A DNA stretch of 64,000 nt from Pseudomonas sp. GV071 (GCF_003050835.1 NZ_QAOJ01000008.1:1-64000); one strand, 5' to 3'; positions 9,105 through 18,324 are shown, numbered from the stretch's first letter. Translations and numbers: made by a program. Notes: a model not told the origin generated them from the sequence alone.

Positions 9105-9638
9105 GATTTGTGTCCTCCGTTGGTTAGCCAGATGGCGCTCGTTGGGCCTGCCCAGCGCCGCAAGGCGCCAGCCAGGCGGGGGATGCCGCTGGTGTTGGAG
9201 GCAATGATCTATCGATTTGATTTCGGTTAATAGCGCAAAAAATGCCCTTTCATAATCGAATTATTAGATTTGTTGCTGAGGCGCATTTATCGCGTTTTCT
9301 CCTGCAAAACCGTCCAGATTGGCCATGACGAACGTAAGCCATTGGCTTGAATCCGCTCCGTATCCGGCTGACCAGCGGTTGTCATGTTCCCGCTTTGTGA
9401 CAGCAATGTTTTGCCCGTGGTCATCCTTTCAGATGCTGGCAGGGTGCCAGAAAAATGCCTGTAAGCGCCGTCCTAGAGCGTCTGGATGGTTATTCCTATT
9501 CGAAGTAAAAAAGTTCCTTTGTCATAAAACATTTATATAAAAGCAACTGAGCTGAAATAACCCCCCGCCAGTATTCCCCCCAGCACAAACGAGCCAGCCG
9601 CTCGGGTGTATTTCAAAGACCAATAGGGGAATTCTTCG
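9105..9638. other. Divergent intergenic region before the OprP/OprO porin
   Basis: About 530 bases between pirin and the porin. No credible gene is seen. The last 150 bases are AT-rich, as expected for the porin promoter, and contain a possible Pho box at 9519-9536. A small open frame at 9319-9540 has no recognisable features. Confidence 0.5.
9519..9536 (+). promoter_or_regulatory. Possible Pho box (PhoB site)
   Basis: TTGTCATAAAACATTTAT: one good TTGTCAT half-site, four A, then a weak second half-site. It is 102 bases upstream of a phosphate-type porin. The poor second half limits confidence. Confidence 0.35.
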
Positions 9639-10985
9639 ATGATCCGTAAGCACTTCGCCGGTATTGCCGCCAGCGCCCTGGCCCTGGCCATTTCCGCCCA
9701 GGCTTTCGCCGGTACCGTTACTACTGACGGCGCTGACATCGTTGTAAAAACTAAAGGTGGCCTTGAAGTGGCTACTACTGACAAGTCGTTCGGTTTCAAA
9801 ATCGGCGGCCGTCTGCAAGCTGACTACAGCCAGTTCGATGGCATCTACACCAAGAACGGCGATAGCGCTGACGCTGCTTACTTCCGTCGTGCGTTCCTGG
9901 AGTTCTCCGGTATCGCGTTCAGCGACTGGTTGTACAACATCAACTATGACTTCTCGCACAACTCCGGTTCTGCCGATGACGGTTACTTCGACGAAGCGTC
10001 GATCAGCTACATCGGTTTCAACCCGGCTGTGATCAAAGTAGGTCGTTTCGACCCAGAGTTCGGCCTGGAAAAAGCCACCAGCTCCAAGTGGGTAACCGCT
10101 CCTGAGCGTAACGCCTTCTACGACATCATCGACTGGGCTAACGGCCACCAGAACGGCATGGGTGCTCAGGTTTCCAGCACCTTCGGCGACTCGTTCTATG
10201 TATCGGCTGGCGCGTTTGCCAAAGACAACAACGACACCGATGGCGACAGCAACAAGCAGGCTAACCTGCGTGGCGTGTTCGCTCCGCTGCACGACGCTGG
10301 CAACGTGCTGCACTTCGGTTTCAGCGCCGCTCGCCGTGACGTTTCCGACTCGGCTGTTGACGCGCAATTCCGCAGCCGTCTGGGCATGCGTGGCGTAGCC
10401 ACTACCGGTGGTAACGATGCGGGTACGAACGGCAACCGTGTCGTGTTCGCTGGCCAAAGCAACACCACCACTGGCTTGTACGACAATGACACCGCGTTGG
10501 GTCTGGAAGCTGCCTGGGCAATGGGTCCGTTCTCCCTGCAGGGCGAATACATGACCCGTGAGTTGAAGGCTGACACCAACAACGCGCTGTACCAGGACGT
10601 CGAAGCCAAAGGCGGCTACGTGCAAGTGGCCTACACCCTGACCGGTGAAGCTCGCGGCTACAAACTCGGCAAGTTCGATGCCCTCAAGCCTGCCAACAAC
10701 CAGATCGGTGCGTGGGAAGTGTTCTACCGCTTCGACAGCATCTCGGTTGATGACGACAGCACCCGTACTCCTGCTCAGACCGTAACCCTGGATTCCGGCG
10801 ACCGTGATGCCAAAGTCCACAACCTGGGTGTGAACTGGTACGCCAACGAAGCGGTAAAAATCAGCGCCACCTACGTCAAGGCGTCGGTTGATGGCGTGAC
10901 CAACGCCACCGGCACCACTGCTGCCTCGCGCACCGGTGACGACGACGGCGACGGTTTCATCGTTCGCGCTCAATACGCGTTCTAA
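9639..10985 (+). CDS. OprP/OprO-family (phosphate/polyphosphate-selective) porin
   Basis: 448 residues. A signal peptide ([20 protein letters not shown], cleavage after AFA) leads into a 16-strand barrel of the OprP/OprO family. Family features are [18 protein letters not shown] near the N-terminus, [20 protein letters not shown], and a C-terminal aromatic strand ending in Phe. Relatives form anion-selective trimers for phosphate or pyrophosphate under phosphate limitation. Codon use is strongly biased, as in an abundant protein. It is monocistronic with a terminator. Confidence 0.92.
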   Translation: MIRKHFAGIAASALALAISAQAFAGTVTTDGADIVVKTKGGLEVATTDKSFGFKIGGRLQADYSQFDGIYTKNGDSADAAYFRRAFLEFSGIAFSDWLYNINYDFSHNSGSADDGYFDEASISYIGFNPAVIKVGRFDPEFGLEKATSSKWVTAPERNAFYDIIDWANGHQNGMGAQVSSTFGDSFYVSAGAFAKDNNDTDGDSNKQANLRGVFAPLHDAGNVLHFGFSAARRDVSDSAVDAQFRSRLGMRGVATTGGNDAGTNGNRVVFAGQSNTTTGLYDNDTALGLEAAWAMGPFSLQGEYMTRELKADTNNALYQDVEAKGGYVQVAYTLTGEARGYKLGKFDALKPANNQIGAWEVFYRFDSISVDDDSTRTPAQTVTLDSGDRDAKVHNLGVNWYANEAVKISATYVKASVDGVTNATGTTAASRTGDDDGDGFIVRAQYAF

Positions 10986-11023
10986 GTTGTAGCTATACGC
11001 AATAAAGGTTCTGCTCCTTTCTT

Positions 11024-11050
11024 AGCCCCGCCTCGTGCGGGGCTTTTTTA
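11024..11050 (+). terminator. Rho-independent terminator after the porin
   Basis: AGCCCCGC-CTCGT-GCGGGGCT stem followed by six T, 38 bases after the stop. Confidence 0.9.
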
Positions 11051-11063
11051 TCGTGTTTGGCGG

Positions 11064-11179
11064 CGATCGGCTGCGCGTCGGCGATGCTGCGTTAAAAACC
11101 GCTTTGCAATGCTCATGGGCACCAGCCCACTGCGCTTGAAAACCGGTTTTTGCCTTGCCTCACTCTAGCTCGCTCGATC
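11064..11179. repeat. Dispersed repeat with GATCG ends, long form
   Basis: A 116-base element starting CGATCGGCTGCGCGTCGGCG and ending CTCTAGCTCGCTCGATC, with a middle containing GCGTTAAAAACCG and GGTTTTTGCCTTGCC. Variants at 15291, 19030 and 22899 share parts of it. No open frame of note. Confidence 0.6.
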
Positions 11180-11257
11180 TAGGAGGCGGGTGGTCGGGCC
11201 AGGTAGGCAGACGCATCCTGAACCTGCCGTTATGATGTCCCGGCCGTCTAGCTCGCC

Positions 11258-12394
11258 ATGGATACGCCAATGCCTGTGCAGATTCTCGACTCGTTGTCCG
11301 CTGTTTCCGCCTCTGCCTGGGATGCCTTGCTGCCGGAGTCGCAGCCGTTTCTTCGTCATGCGTTTCTCTCGGCTCTGGAAGACAGCGGCAGCATTGGAGG
11401 CCGTAGCGGTTGGCAGGCCTCGCACCGGGTCTGGCTGAGTGAGCAGGGCCAGTTGCAGGCGGCGTTGCCGGCCTATCTGAAAAGCCATTCCTATGGCGAA
11501 TACGTGTTTGACCATGGCTGGGCAGACGCCAGCCAGCGTGCCGGTATTCGGTATTACCCCAAGCTGCTCGGCGCAGTGCCGTTCTCGCCAGTGACCGGGC
11601 CGCGCTTGCTGGGGCTGCCCGACAGCGCTTCGCAGTTACTCAACGAATTGACCGATGGGTTGCCCGGCCAGGGGCTGTCCAGCCTGCATATCAACTTCAC
11701 CGACGAACTGGCCAGTGCCTTGCTCGATGGCCGCGAGAATTGGTTGCAGCGTCTGGGTTGTCAGTTCCATTGGCGTAACCGCGGTTACCGCGACTTTGCC
11801 GACTTCCTCGACGTCTTGGCCTCACGCAAACGCAAGCAGATGCGCAAGGAGCGTGAGCAGGTGGCGGGGCAGGGCATCGGTTTCGAGTGGCGCGAAGGTG
11901 CTCAGTTAAGCGAGGCCGAGTGGGATTTTGTCTACGCCTGCTACGCCAACACCTATGCGGTGCGGGGGCAGATGCCGTACCTCACACGAACCTTCTTCAG
12001 CCTGCTGGCCGAACGGATGCCCGAGGCGATTCGCGTGGTGTTTGCCATTCAAGGTTCACGGCCGGTGGCCATGGCCTTTAGCCTGGTGGGTGGCGATAGT
12101 TTGTATGGGCGTTACTGGGGTTGCCTGGCGGAGTTCGATCGCCTGCATTTCGAGACCTGTTTCTACCAGGGCATGGACTATGCGATCAGCCAGGGGTTGC
12201 AGCGTTTTGATGCCGGTGCCCAGGGCGAGCACAAGTTGATTCGCGGATTTGAGCCGGTGATTACCCAGTCCTGGCATTACCTCTGCCACCCGGGGTTGCG
12301 GGATGCGGTGGCGGATTTTCTGCAGGATGAGCGGGAAGGGATTCGAGCGTATGCCGAAGAGGCAAAGACGCTGTTGCCGTTTCGCCAGGACTAG
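11258..12394 (+). CDS. GNAT-superfamily acyltransferase, DUF482/FemAB-like
   Basis: 378 residues matching the COG3146 (DUF482) family of FemAB-like, GNAT-fold proteins. The N-terminal half has SQPFLRHAFLSALE and PFSPVTGPRLL; the C-terminal half has RYWGCLAEFDRLHFETCFYQ and GAQGEHKLIRGFEP, all family hallmarks. Members are annotated as peptidoglycan or amino-acid N-acyltransferases, but few have been tested. ATG 11258 and ATG 11270 are both possible starts. It appears monocistronic. Confidence 0.82.
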   Translation: MDTPMPVQILDSLSAVSASAWDALLPESQPFLRHAFLSALEDSGSIGGRSGWQASHRVWLSEQGQLQAALPAYLKSHSYGEYVFDHGWADASQRAGIRYYPKLLGAVPFSPVTGPRLLGLPDSASQLLNELTDGLPGQGLSSLHINFTDELASALLDGRENWLQRLGCQFHWRNRGYRDFADFLDVLASRKRKQMRKEREQVAGQGIGFEWREGAQLSEAEWDFVYACYANTYAVRGQMPYLTRTFFSLLAERMPEAIRVVFAIQGSRPVAMAFSLVGGDSLYGRYWGCLAEFDRLHFETCFYQGMDYAISQGLQRFDAGAQGEHKLIRGFEPVITQSWHYLCHPGLRDAVADFLQDEREGIRAYAEEAKTLLPFRQD

Positions 12395-12412
12395 TTGAGG
12401 GCTGTAGCGGGA

Positions 12413-12446
12413 TCAAAAGCATCGCGGCTGAAGCACCTCCCACAAG
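12413..12446. repeat. Single REP unit
   Basis: AAAAGCATCGCGGCTGAAGC followed by ACCTCCCAC. One half of the REPIN type seen elsewhere, 18 bases after the acyltransferase stop. Confidence 0.65.
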
Positions 12447-12498
12447 GATCACCGTGGTTTGGGGGGAGTGGTTCAGCCGAGATTGTAAGCGGTTGAGC

Positions 12499-12765
12499 TC
12501 AGCTGTTCTGCGCGCGGCCGCCCCATTCCTGGTACTTCAGTTTGTGCACTTCACCCAGGCTGTCTTCGTAAACCACGATGACGGGAACGACGCCGGTTTT
12601 GCCGGAGTTGTCGGTACGGTGCAGCACCTTGGCCACGTCGACCTTCATACCGTAGTGGTATTTCTCAGTGGGCAGGCCAGCACCTGGAGTAGGGTTCAGG
12701 TCGTCGGCAAATACGCTCGGGGCAAACCCGGAGAGAACGGCGGTAACCAGTGACGCTATTTTCAT
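12499..12765 (-). CDS. DUF2790 small exported protein (copy 1)
   Basis: 88 residues. A signal peptide (MKIASLVTAVLSGFAPSVFA) precedes a ~65-residue DUF2790 domain with YHYGMKVDVAKVLHRTD, PVIVVYEDSLGEVHKLKYQE and a conserved WGG-type end. This small periplasmic family is common in Pseudomonas and of unknown function. It is paralogous to the neighbour at 12995-13267, in the same orientation. A 15-base perfect palindrome lies 92-106 bases upstream of its start. Confidence 0.88.
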   Translation of the reverse strand: MKIASLVTAVLSGFAPSVFADDLNPTPGAGLPTEKYHYGMKVDVAKVLHRTDNSGKTGVVPVIVVYEDSLGEVHKLKYQEWGGRAQNS

Positions 12766-12856
12766 GATGGTCTTTCCTCAACGGTCGGGGGTCGAATGAA
12801 AGCGGCAACTGAAACCTTCTGAAGGGCAATGAAGGCTTGGATTGAAGCTCTCTGGT

Positions 12857-12871
12857 GCGACAAGTTGTCGC
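12857..12871. promoter_or_regulatory. Perfect palindrome upstream of DUF2790 copy 1
   Basis: GCGACAAGTTGTCGC: 7-base arms around a single G, between the two DUF2790 genes. A candidate dimeric regulator site; the regulator is unknown. Confidence 0.4.
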
Positions 12872-12994
12872 GGTTCGAGACTAGGGTTAATTCCAATAGG
12901 AAGCAAGCTATCTTTAGTGGCAGATGCCCATTCTTGAGCTGTCGCTCGCCGCTGCTGGTCTCTTTATCGGTTGAAACCAGCAGTGGCGAGGCGA

Positions 12995-13267
12995 TCAGCT
13001 GTGGTCATCGGCGCCGCCCAGTTCCAGGTATTTCACTTTTTGCACACGGCCCTGGCTGTCTTCGTAAACCATGGTGACGGGCACTACACCGGCCACGTTG
13101 GATACGTCGGTCAGCGAAAGCACTTTTTTCACGTCCAGCTGCATGCCGTATTCGTATTGCACGGTAGGGATGTCGGCGGCTTTGGCGTTGCTGGATTGAG
13201 CACTCTGGGCAAACGCGAAAGGTGCGCTGGCGATCAGAGCAAATGCGGCAATTGCGGCGGTTTTCAT
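12995..13267 (-). CDS. DUF2790 small exported protein (copy 2)
   Basis: 90 residues. Signal peptide MKTAAIAAFALIASAPFAFA, then a DUF2790 domain (YEYGMQLDVKKVLSLTDVS, VPVTMVYEDSQGRVQKVKYLE). It aligns closely with copy 1 over the whole domain, including the VPV-VYEDS-G-V-K-KY-E pattern, so the pair probably arose by duplication. It has its own ribosome binding site and a 229-base gap to copy 1, which suggests separate promoters. Function unknown. Confidence 0.88.
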   Translation of the reverse strand: MKTAAIAAFALIASAPFAFAQSAQSSNAKAADIPTVQYEYGMQLDVKKVLSLTDVSNVAGVVPVTMVYEDSQGRVQKVKYLELGGADDHS

Positions 13268-13413
13268 GATGGTGGTCCTCGATAGCGGGTTGGTGTGGCT
13301 ATCTGACCAGTTGCGGCGCTGTGGGAGAAATCGATGCTGGTTGTAATACAGATCACTGATATCGATATTGTTAGCAGGCTATCTAATTTTGCGGTGCAGT
13401 GGGTTAGATAGAA

Positions 13414-13437
13414 AGCATCGCGGCCTCAGCCGCGATG
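13414..13437 (-). repeat. REP hairpin at the 3' end of the ABC exporter gene
   Basis: GCATCGCGGC-CTCA-GCCGCGATGC, a perfect 10-base stem that begins three bases past the stop of the ABC exporter on the minus strand. It could stabilise or end the transcript. Confidence 0.7.
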
Positions 13438-13440
13438 CCC

Positions 13441-15270
13441 TTAATCAATACCAACAAACCCACCCGTTTGGTGATGCCACAGCCGCGCATACAGTCCTTT
13501 CTGCGCCAGCAGCTGAGAGTGCGTGCCGCTTTCGGCAATCCGGCCTTTATCCAGCACCACCAGGCGGTCCATTCGGGCGATGGTGGACAGCCGGTGGGCG
13601 ATGGCGATTACGGTTTTTCCTTGCATCAGGCTGTCGAGGCTTTCCTGGATAGCGGCTTCCACCTCCGAGTCCAGCGCCGAGGTGGCCTCGTCGAGAATCA
13701 GGATTGGCGCGTCTTTGAGCAGCACGCGGGCAATGGCGATGCGCTGGCGCTGACCGCCGGAAAGTTTTACTCCGCGCTCACCGACGTGGGCATCAAAACC
13801 CAATCGGCCCTGGGCGTCGGAGAGCTCCGGAATGAACTCGCTGGCGCGCGCCTTGCGTACCGCTTCCCAGAGCTCGGCGTCAGTGGCGTCGGGCTTGCCG
13901 TACAAGAGGTTGTCGCGGATCGAGCGGTGCAGCAGGGAGGTGTCCTGGGTAACCATGCCGATGCGTTCGCGCAGGGTTTCCTGGGCGACTTCGGCGATGT
14001 TCTGGCCATCAATCAGAATCTCGCCGCCTTCGATGTCATACAGGCGTAGCAACAGGTTGACCAGGGTGGATTTGCCCGCGCCAGACGGGCCGATCAAACC
14101 AATTTTTTCGCCTGCGGCAATTTCCAGATCCAGCCCGCCAATCACGCCGCCACCCTTGCCGTAGTGGAAGCTGACATTGCGCATGCTCACCGCACCTTGC
14201 GGTACCTGCAGGCGCGGCGCCTGGGCGATGTCGAGCACGTTGCGCGGCTGGGCGATGGTCTGCATGCCGTCCTGCACGGTGCCGATGTTTTCGAAAATGC
14301 CGGTGACCACCCACATGATCCAGCCGGACATATTGATCAGGCGGATCACCAGGCCGGTGGCCAGGGCAATCGCGCCGACCGAGATCAAGCCCTGGCTCCA
14401 CAGCCACAGCGCCAGCCCGGTGGTGCCGGCGATCAGCGCACCGTTCATGCTGGTGATCACCATGTCCATCAAGGTGACCACGCGGCCGGCCATCTGCGTG
14501 GTGACGTTCTGTTCCTGCAAGGCTTCGCGGGCGTAGTTCTGCTCGAAGTTGGTGTGGGCGAACAGTTTCAGGGTGGCGATATTGGTGTAGCCGTCGACGA
14601 TGCGGCCCATCAGTTTCGACCGAGATTCCGAGGCGATTACCGAACGTTCCTTCACCCGCGGTACGAAGTACACCAGCGAGGCGATGTAGCAGGCGATCCA
14701 CGCCAACAGCGGCAACATCAGGCGCCAGTCGGCTTCGGCGAACAGCACCAGGCTGCTGATGGCATAAATAAGTACATGCCAGAGCGCGTCCACGGCTTGC
14801 ACGGCGGAGTCGCGCAGGGAGTTGCCGGTTTGCATGATGCGCTGGGCAATGCGCCCGGCGAAGTCGTTCTGGAAAAACCCCAGGCTCTGCTTGAGCACAT
14901 AGCTGTGGTTTTGCCAGCGGATCAGGTTGGTGAGGCTAGGGCTGATTGTCTGGTGCACCAACAGGCCATGCAGGCCGTTGAACAGCGGCCGCAGCAGCAG
15001 GGTGACGGCGGCCATCCACAGCAGGGCGGTGCCGTGCTGGCGGAAAAATTCTGCGGGGGGCGTGCTTTGCGCCCAGTCGACGATATCGCCGAGAAAACTG
15101 AACAGCGCCACTTCGATCAGCGCGACGATCAGACCCACCACCATCAAGGCGACGAAACTTGGCCAGGCCTGACGCAGGAAGTAGATATAGAAGCGCCACA
15201 CATCGGTGGGCGGTGCTTCGCTCGGAGCGGGGCGGAAGATATCGATCAGTTGCTCAAAACGGCGATACAT
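13441..15270 (-). CDS. ABC exporter, fused permease and ATPase
   Basis: A 609-residue half-transporter expected to act as a homodimer. The N-terminal exporter domain (about 30-340) has six helices (WPSFVALMVVGLIVALIEVA and others). The ATPase domain has Walker A GPSGAGKST, signature LSGGQRQR, Walker B ILILDEATSALD and an H-loop in AIAHRLST. It resembles MsbA/multidrug-type exporters (ABCB class). Cargo cannot be assigned. It is monocistronic; the 3' end carries a REP hairpin and the 5' side a dispersed repeat. Confidence 0.9.
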   Translation of the reverse strand: MYRRFEQLIDIFRPAPSEAPPTDVWRFYIYFLRQAWPSFVALMVVGLIVALIEVALFSFLGDIVDWAQSTPPAEFFRQHGTALLWMAAVTLLLRPLFNGLHGLLVHQTISPSLTNLIRWQNHSYVLKQSLGFFQNDFAGRIAQRIMQTGNSLRDSAVQAVDALWHVLIYAISSLVLFAEADWRLMLPLLAWIACYIASLVYFVPRVKERSVIASESRSKLMGRIVDGYTNIATLKLFAHTNFEQNYAREALQEQNVTTQMAGRVVTLMDMVITSMNGALIAGTTGLALWLWSQGLISVGAIALATGLVIRLINMSGWIMWVVTGIFENIGTVQDGMQTIAQPRNVLDIAQAPRLQVPQGAVSMRNVSFHYGKGGGVIGGLDLEIAAGEKIGLIGPSGAGKSTLVNLLLRLYDIEGGEILIDGQNIAEVAQETLRERIGMVTQDTSLLHRSIRDNLLYGKPDATDAELWEAVRKARASEFIPELSDAQGRLGFDAHVGERGVKLSGGQRQRIAIARVLLKDAPILILDEATSALDSEVEAAIQESLDSLMQGKTVIAIAHRLSTIARMDRLVVLDKGRIAESGTHSQLLAQKGLYARLWHHQTGGFVGID

Positions 15271-15290
15271 CGCAAACCTCTCTGGAAAGC

Positions 15291-15405
15291 TGCTGCGCTC
15301 GGTTAGGCGGCGTTAAAAACAGGCTCACTATGCTCATTGGCTACAGCCAACTCCGCTAGTTCACCTGTTTTTGCCTTGCCTAACCGTCGCTCGCTACGCT
15401 TTCAC
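15291..15405. repeat. Dispersed repeat, variant of the 11064 element
   Basis: Contains GCGTTAAAAACAGG, TATGCTCATTGGC and CTGTTTTTGCCTTGCC in the same order and spacing as 11064-11179, but with different outer ends (GCTGCGCTCGGTTAGGCG, then CTAACCGTCGCTCGCTACG). Confidence 0.55.
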
Positions 15406-15421
15406 GTCCTGCAACTACCGA

Positions 15422-15976
15422 TTACAGACGCTTGGCGGCCAGAATCAGCACGGGCGTATTCGGCACGTCGCTCATGCCGGCATAGCGGCCGGTTGGCACT
15501 TGGGAAATCTTGTCGACGATGTCCATGCCTTTCACCACCTTGCCGAATACCGCGTAGCCGAAGTCGCGGCCGCCGTGGTCGAGGAAGGCGTTGTCTTTCT
15601 GGTTGATGAAGAACTGGCTGGTGGCCGAGTCGACTACGCCGGTACGGGCCATGGCCAGGGTGCCACGCACGTTATGCAGGCCGTTGTCAGCTTCGTTCTT
15701 GATCGGCGATGCGGTGTTCTTCTGGCGCATGTCGGTGTCGAAACCGCCGCCCTGAATCATGAAGCCCGGAATCACCCGGTGAAACACGGTCTTGCTGTAG
15801 AAACCCTTGTCGACGTAAGCGAGGAAGTTGGCGGTGCTGATTGGCGCCTTGGCGTCTTCCAGTTCGACTTCGATGTCACCGAGGCTGGTGGTGATCAGTA
15901 CATGGGTGTTTTCGGCAGCAAACAGATGGCCGGCAAACAATACGGAGCAGGCGAAGAGGGTGGCTTTTTTCAACAT
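15422..15976 (-). CDS. ppiA: Periplasmic peptidyl-prolyl cis-trans isomerase (cyclophilin)
   Basis: 184 residues. A signal peptide ([20 protein letters not shown]) precedes a complete cyclophilin domain. Catalytic elements are [15 protein letters not shown] (Arg and Phe of the active site) and [12 protein letters not shown]. It should catalyse proline isomerisation during protein folding in the periplasm. The length is normal for PpiA. It is monocistronic, with an 84-base gap to the upstream hydrolase. Confidence 0.92.
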   Translation of the reverse strand: MLKKATLFACSVLFAGHLFAAENTHVLITTSLGDIEVELEDAKAPISTANFLAYVDKGFYSKTVFHRVIPGFMIQGGGFDTDMRQKNTASPIKNEADNGLHNVRGTLAMARTGVVDSATSQFFINQKDNAFLDHGGRDFGYAVFGKVVKGMDIVDKISQVPTGRYAGMSDVPNTPVLILAAKRL

Positions 15977-16060
15977 GGAGATGGACCTGGTTATGGGGTT
16001 TTATTGGTATGGATTGCGGTTACTGATGGAGGTGCAGCGCATCGTTTAAGGCCGGGGAGT

Positions 16061-16849
16061 TTAACCGTCTACCTCGGCCAGGAATGCCAACAACTGGGCA
16101 TTGAAGAACTCGGGTTGATCCATGGGCGTGGCGTGGCGAGAGTCTTCGACCACCAGCAGGCGGGCGTTGGGCAGCTCCTCGACATACGCCTGTTTGACCG
16201 CCACCGGGGTATAGTCGTGGTCAGCCGTAACCACCAGCGTAGGACAGGTAATGCGCGCCAGTCGTTCCCGCACGCCCCAGCCGATGATGGCGTCGAGGCT
16301 GGCGAGGTAGGCGCGTTTGTCGTTCATTGGCCAGCGCCGTTCCACCTTCAGGCGCAGCTCCACCTGTTCGGCTTTGGGGAACAGCAGCCGACCGAGTTTC
16401 TTGCCGATCACCTCCAGGCTGAGCAGGCGTGACAGGGTCCAGCGCTGCGCCACCATCAGGGCGTCCTTGGGGCGTTTGATCTTCACTTCCGGGCCGCTGT
16501 TGACGATGGTCAGGCTCTTCAGCAGGTGCGGGTAATCCACCGCCACCTGAAAGCCAATCATGCCGCCCATGGAAATGCCCACCAGGTGTACCGGCGGCAG
16601 ATTCAGGTGTTCGATCAGCGCCGCGACGTCTTCGGCAAAGCCGGCGATGCTGTATTTCTCCCGCGGTTTGTCGGAGCGGCCATGGCCGCGCACGTCCAGG
16701 CTGATCACTCGGTAGTGCTTACTCAGCTCCGGCACCTGGTACTCCCAGTCCAGCGTGCTGGAGCCCAGGCCGTGCACCAGAATCAGGGGCTTGCCGGTGC
16801 CGTACTCTTCGTAGTGCAGCTGGCATTCATCGTGGTCGAAATACGGCAT
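16061..16849 (-). CDS. Alpha/beta-fold hydrolase
   Basis: 262 residues. The nucleophile elbow GISMGGMIGF (Ser), the oxyanion region VHGLGSSTLDWEYQ, and a late Asp (TADHDYTP) and His (EDSRHATPMDQPE) complete the triad. Overall it is like 3-oxoadipate enol-lactonase or C-C hydrolase relatives, but no pathway genes are adjacent. It follows the LysR-type gene by 24 bases on the same strand and so is probably co-transcribed with it. Confidence 0.88.
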   Translation of the reverse strand: MPYFDHDECQLHYEEYGTGKPLILVHGLGSSTLDWEYQVPELSKHYRVISLDVRGHGRSDKPREKYSIAGFAEDVAALIEHLNLPPVHLVGISMGGMIGFQVAVDYPHLLKSLTIVNSGPEVKIKRPKDALMVAQRWTLSRLLSLEVIGKKLGRLLFPKAEQVELRLKVERRWPMNDKRAYLASLDAIIGWGVRERLARITCPTLVVTADHDYTPVAVKQAYVEELPNARLLVVEDSRHATPMDQPEFFNAQLLAFLAEVDG

Positions 16850-16873
16850 GGGCGCCTCCTGGCAAGGGTTGGA

Positions 16874-17800
16874 TCAGCTGTGCATGGCGGGTGCGGCAAA
16901 CGGTGCATCCAGAGGCGCGGCGTCGAAGTTGCGCAGCAGTTCGATGAGAATCTGCGTGGCCGGGCCCAGGGGTTTGTCCTTGTTGGTATAGAGGAAGAAG
17001 GTCGGGTGACGGCTGCCACCACGGTCCAGCGGCAGTTCTTTAAGCACGCCTTCGCGCAGCTCGCGCTCGATCAAGTGGCGTGGCAACCAGGCGAAACCCA
17101 GGCCGCTGGCGACGAAGGTGGCGGCGGTGGCCAGGCTGCCGAGGGTCCAGCGCTGCTCGGCGCCGAGCCAGCCAACGTCGCGCGGTTGCTGGCGGCCGGA
17201 GTCGCGGATCACCACCTGCATGTGCGATTCCAGGTCGTGGAAACTGATTTCCCGTTGCAGACGGTGCAGGGCGTGTTCGGGATGGGCGACGGCGACGAAC
17301 TCCACCGGGTTCATTTCCGAGCCGAGATAACCAGGCACGTTGAACCCGCAAATTGCCAGGTCGGCAATGCCGTCTTTAAGCACCTCTTCCACCCCGGACA
17401 ACACCTCTTCGCGCAAGCGCACCCGGCAGCCGCGGCTTTGCGGCATAAAGGCGGTGAGGGCGCGCACCAGGCGCGCGGTGGGGTAGGCGGCGTCTACCAC
17501 CAGACGTACTTCGGCTTCCCAGCCTTGTTCCATATGGTGGGCGAGGTCTTCCAGTTGGCTGGCGTTTTTCACCAGTTGTCGCGAGCGGCGCAGCAGTACG
17601 TCACCGGCTTCGGTGAGCACCGCCTTGCGTCCGTCGATGCGCAGCAACGGCACGCCGAGTTGCTCCTGCATGCGCGCCACGGTGTAGCTCACCGACGATT
17701 GCGAGCGGTGCAACGCTTCGGCCGCCTGGGCGAAACCACCATGGTCGACCACCGCTTGCAGGGTTCGCCATTGATCCAGGGTTACCCGGGGCGCTTTCAT
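16874..17800 (-). CDS. LysR-family transcriptional regulator
   Basis: 308 residues. An N-terminal winged HTH (LDQWRTLQAVVDHGGFAQAA, then LHRSQSSVSYTVARMQ) is followed by a LysR substrate-binding domain. An open frame extends to 17965, but the ATG at 17800 (MKAPRVTL) fits the family length and leaves a 47-base divergent gap to the exported protein at 17848. It may regulate itself with the hydrolase, and the divergent small gene. Inducer unknown. Confidence 0.9.
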   Translation of the reverse strand: MKAPRVTLDQWRTLQAVVDHGGFAQAAEALHRSQSSVSYTVARMQEQLGVPLLRIDGRKAVLTEAGDVLLRRSRQLVKNASQLEDLAHHMEQGWEAEVRLVVDAAYPTARLVRALTAFMPQSRGCRVRLREEVLSGVEEVLKDGIADLAICGFNVPGYLGSEMNPVEFVAVAHPEHALHRLQREISFHDLESHMQVVIRDSGRQQPRDVGWLGAEQRWTLGSLATAATFVASGLGFAWLPRHLIERELREGVLKELPLDRGGSRHPTFFLYTNKDKPLGPATQILIELLRNFDAAPLDAPFAAPAMHS

Positions 17801-17847
17801 CCTCGCATCCTCTTGTCCTAAGCTGGGCTCCCGATTGGAGTCCAATA

Positions 17848-18177
17848 ATGAAAAAAATCGTCTCTGCCGTCCTGCTTGCGCTGCCCTTGAGTGCCTTCTC
17901 CCTGAGTGCCCTGGCATTCCCCATCGAACTGGAAAAAACCATGAATGGCGCCGAGGTGTCGGCATCGACCCAGGAAGTCGACTTCAATATGGGCGCCGTC
18001 CAGCTGTACAACTATGGGCAGGCCGCTGCCGAATGTTCGGCGGTATTTCGCAACGGGCCGGAAGCGCCGCGTACCCGCAAGGTCACCCTGCAGCCGGGTA
18101 AAGACGCGCTGCTGACCGGCCGTTTCACGGCCCAGGTGATCAAGATGCGGATCAAAGTGACCTGCAAACCGGTGTGA
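17848..18177 (+). CDS. Small exported protein of unknown function
   Basis: 109 residues. A signal peptide (MKKIVSAVLLALPLSAFS..ALA) precedes a ~87-residue mature protein with two Cys (AAAECSAVFRNG and the C-terminal VTCKPV) that could form a disulfide. The start has no clear ribosome binding site. I do not recognise an informative domain; relatives in Pseudomonas are, as I recall, sometimes labelled 3-phosphoglycerate kinase, which this short exported protein cannot be. It diverges from the LysR-type gene. Confidence 0.8.
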   Translation: MKKIVSAVLLALPLSAFSLSALAFPIELEKTMNGAEVSASTQEVDFNMGAVQLYNYGQAAAECSAVFRNGPEAPRTRKVTLQPGKDALLTGRFTAQVIKMRIKVTCKPV

Positions 18178-18282
18178 GGCGAAAGCCTAGAGTTTGCTCG
18201 GGGATAAATCAAATTAATAGATGGTTTGCAGCGGTTTTTTCCGCTTTTTAATCAATATCTGTGCCCGTAGTCTTACTCCATC

Positions 18283-18309
18283 AACGCACAACGCACAACG
18301 CACAACGCA
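18283..18309 (+). repeat. 7-nt tandem repeat before azoR
   Basis: AACGCAC occurs three times in a row plus a partial fourth copy. It ends just before the GGAG ribosome binding site of azoR. Confidence 0.85.
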
Positions 18310-18324
18310 GATGGAGTCAGTCTC

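Noticed and set aside
9522..10973. 483-codon open frame covering nearly the whole antisense of the porin
   Set aside because: The length comes from the porin's biased codon use removing stops on the other strand; the sense gene has a signal peptide, family motifs and a terminator.
17848..18177. Annotation as 3-phosphoglycerate kinase
   Set aside because: The protein is 109 residues with a signal peptide and no kinase motifs; the label would be a propagated error.
18283..18309. Possible CRISPR-like repeat
   Set aside because: The units are 7 bases and directly adjacent with no spacers; no cas genes in the window.
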